DNA of 5,438 bases from UBA8437 sp003445035 (GTDB lineage Bacteria; Planctomycetota; Planctomycetia; Planctomycetales; Planctomycetaceae), in assembly GCA_937901285.1 (NCBI GenBank), contig CALCHI010000553.1, positions 1-5,438 on the forward strand, in the 5' to 3' direction. Position 1 is the stretch's first letter; each line of letters begins with the position of its first letter. Below are positions 5,066 through 5,438 of this stretch, piece after piece. The notes under the pieces were generated by a model, which was not told where the DNA came from, did no database searches, and saw only the letters and a list, made by a program, of their open reading frames with translations. The translations under genes were made by a program, and so were the position numbers.

Positions 5066-5438
5066 ATGAGTGATGACCTGACAGGGAACGAGCCCGAGAG
5101 TCAGCCCGAACAGCCGCCGGAAAGCCAGCCGGAAGAGCAGCCAGAGAGTCATCCGGATTCCGGGCACGGAGAATCTGGTTCCAATCACGGCCGCCGGCTG
5201 ACGATCATGATCGTCGCCTCGATCATCCTGGCGATTGCCTCTTCGCTCATCGTTCCTCCGATCATGTTCACCGATGCGGATCGCGCAGCGGCCGAGAAGA
5301 TCGAGAGCGAGATCTGGGATCTTGAGCAGGAGATGGCGGCTGTCCAGTCAAAGATCGAGGATCTGAAGGGCACCCTGAAGAATGACGAACAGCCACCCGG
5401 GGATGCTGCTGATCAGGTGCGGGCGGAGATTGATGAAC
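5066..5438 (+). CDS. Hypothetical single-pass membrane protein with acidic repeat tail and coiled coil, N-terminal 124 codons (runs off the right edge)
   Basis: I do not recognise a family. I translated this frame by hand; it is open from the ATG at 5066 to the window end. Residues 1-42 are hydrophilic, acidic and rich in Pro, Glu, Gln and Ser, with three octapeptide repeats (10-33). After Arg43-Arg44 comes one hydrophobic segment, about 45-68 (LTIMIVASIILAIASSLIVP core), a probable transmembrane helix. By the positive-inside rule the acidic tail would be cytoplasmic and the rest extracytoplasmic. Residues 79-104 have hydrophobic residues at I79, I83, L86, M90, V93, I97, L100 and L104, spaced 4-3-4-3-4-3-4, a clean heptad pattern for a coiled coil. 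The tail-helix-coiled-coil order resembles membrane-anchored scaffold, secretion-adaptor or cell-envelope proteins, but nothing assigns a function. It is divergent from the PSD1 operon, so a shared role cannot be assumed. The Shine-Dalgarno at 5051-5056, the heptads and synonymous divergence of the repeats support it as coding. Confidence 0.82.
   Translation, partial: MSDDLTGNEPESQPEQPPESQPEEQPESHPDSGHGESGSNHGRRLTIMIVASIILAIASSLIVPPIMFTDADRAAAEKIESEIWDLEQEMAAVQSKIEDLKGTLKNDEQPPGDAADQVRAEIDE
5093..5164 (+). repeat. Three tandem 24-bp units encoding PES(Q/H)P(E/D) octapeptides
   Basis: Units at 5093-5116, 5117-5140 and 5141-5164 encode PESQPEQP, PESQPEEQ and PESHPDSG. Units 1 and 2 differ at six of 24 bases; the four differences in the first six codons are all at synonymous third positions. 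This suggests an older duplication kept at the protein level. The third unit is more worn. Confidence 0.65.

Noticed and set aside
4955..5373. Short minus-strand frames (4955-5188 and 5185-5373) opposite the start of the coiled-coil gene
   Set aside because: They overlap a plus-strand frame that has a Shine-Dalgarno, a transmembrane segment, a heptad pattern and synonymous repeat drift. The minus-strand products look like composition artefacts.

Overview
The window looks like planctomycete chromosome (phylum Planctomycetota; a genus cannot be fixed from this sequence). The evidence is the pairing of a PSCyt1-DUF1549-DUF1553 (PSD1 family) cytochrome-like protein with Tat-exported DUF1501 proteins, a gene pair multiplied many times in planctomycete genomes and rare elsewhere. 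Base composition is GC-rich throughout, with no visible break that would suggest an island. No RNA genes, insertion sequences, CRISPR arrays or integration sites are visible.

Layout. Three genes lie on the minus strand in transcription order (right to left). The first is a PSD1-family protein with two CXXCH motifs (4838 to 2175). After 59 bases comes a complete DUF1501 protein with a classic twin-arginine signal (2115 to 655). After a further 127 bases comes a second DUF1501 protein (526 to beyond the left edge), of which only the N-terminal 175 codons are present. To the right, across a 227-base divergent intergenic region, a plus-strand gene starts at 5066 and runs off the right edge. It encodes an acidic octapeptide-repeat tail, one transmembrane helix and a coiled coil, and I do not recognise its family.

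How the genes may work together. The PSD1 protein has a Sec-type signal peptide and the DUF1501 proteins have Tat signals, so all three should act outside the cytoplasm. DUF1501 has an alkaline phosphatase/sulfatase-like fold. PSD1 carries c-type heme motifs, one in PSCyt1 and one in DUF1549. The biochemical role of such pairs is not established; the literature generally places them near sulfatases and polysaccharide breakdown, but nothing in this window shows a substrate.

Non-coding DNA. The gap between the two DUF1501 genes holds two perfect inverted repeats and a weak promoter-like pair, so the second DUF1501 gene may be separately controlled. The divergent intergenic region holds a cluster of G-runs just upstream of the PSD1 start and a 7-bp inverted repeat with operator-like geometry. 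I did not find a convincing new multi-gene system. The least explained items are the plus-strand coiled-coil membrane protein and the unpaired second DUF1501 gene.
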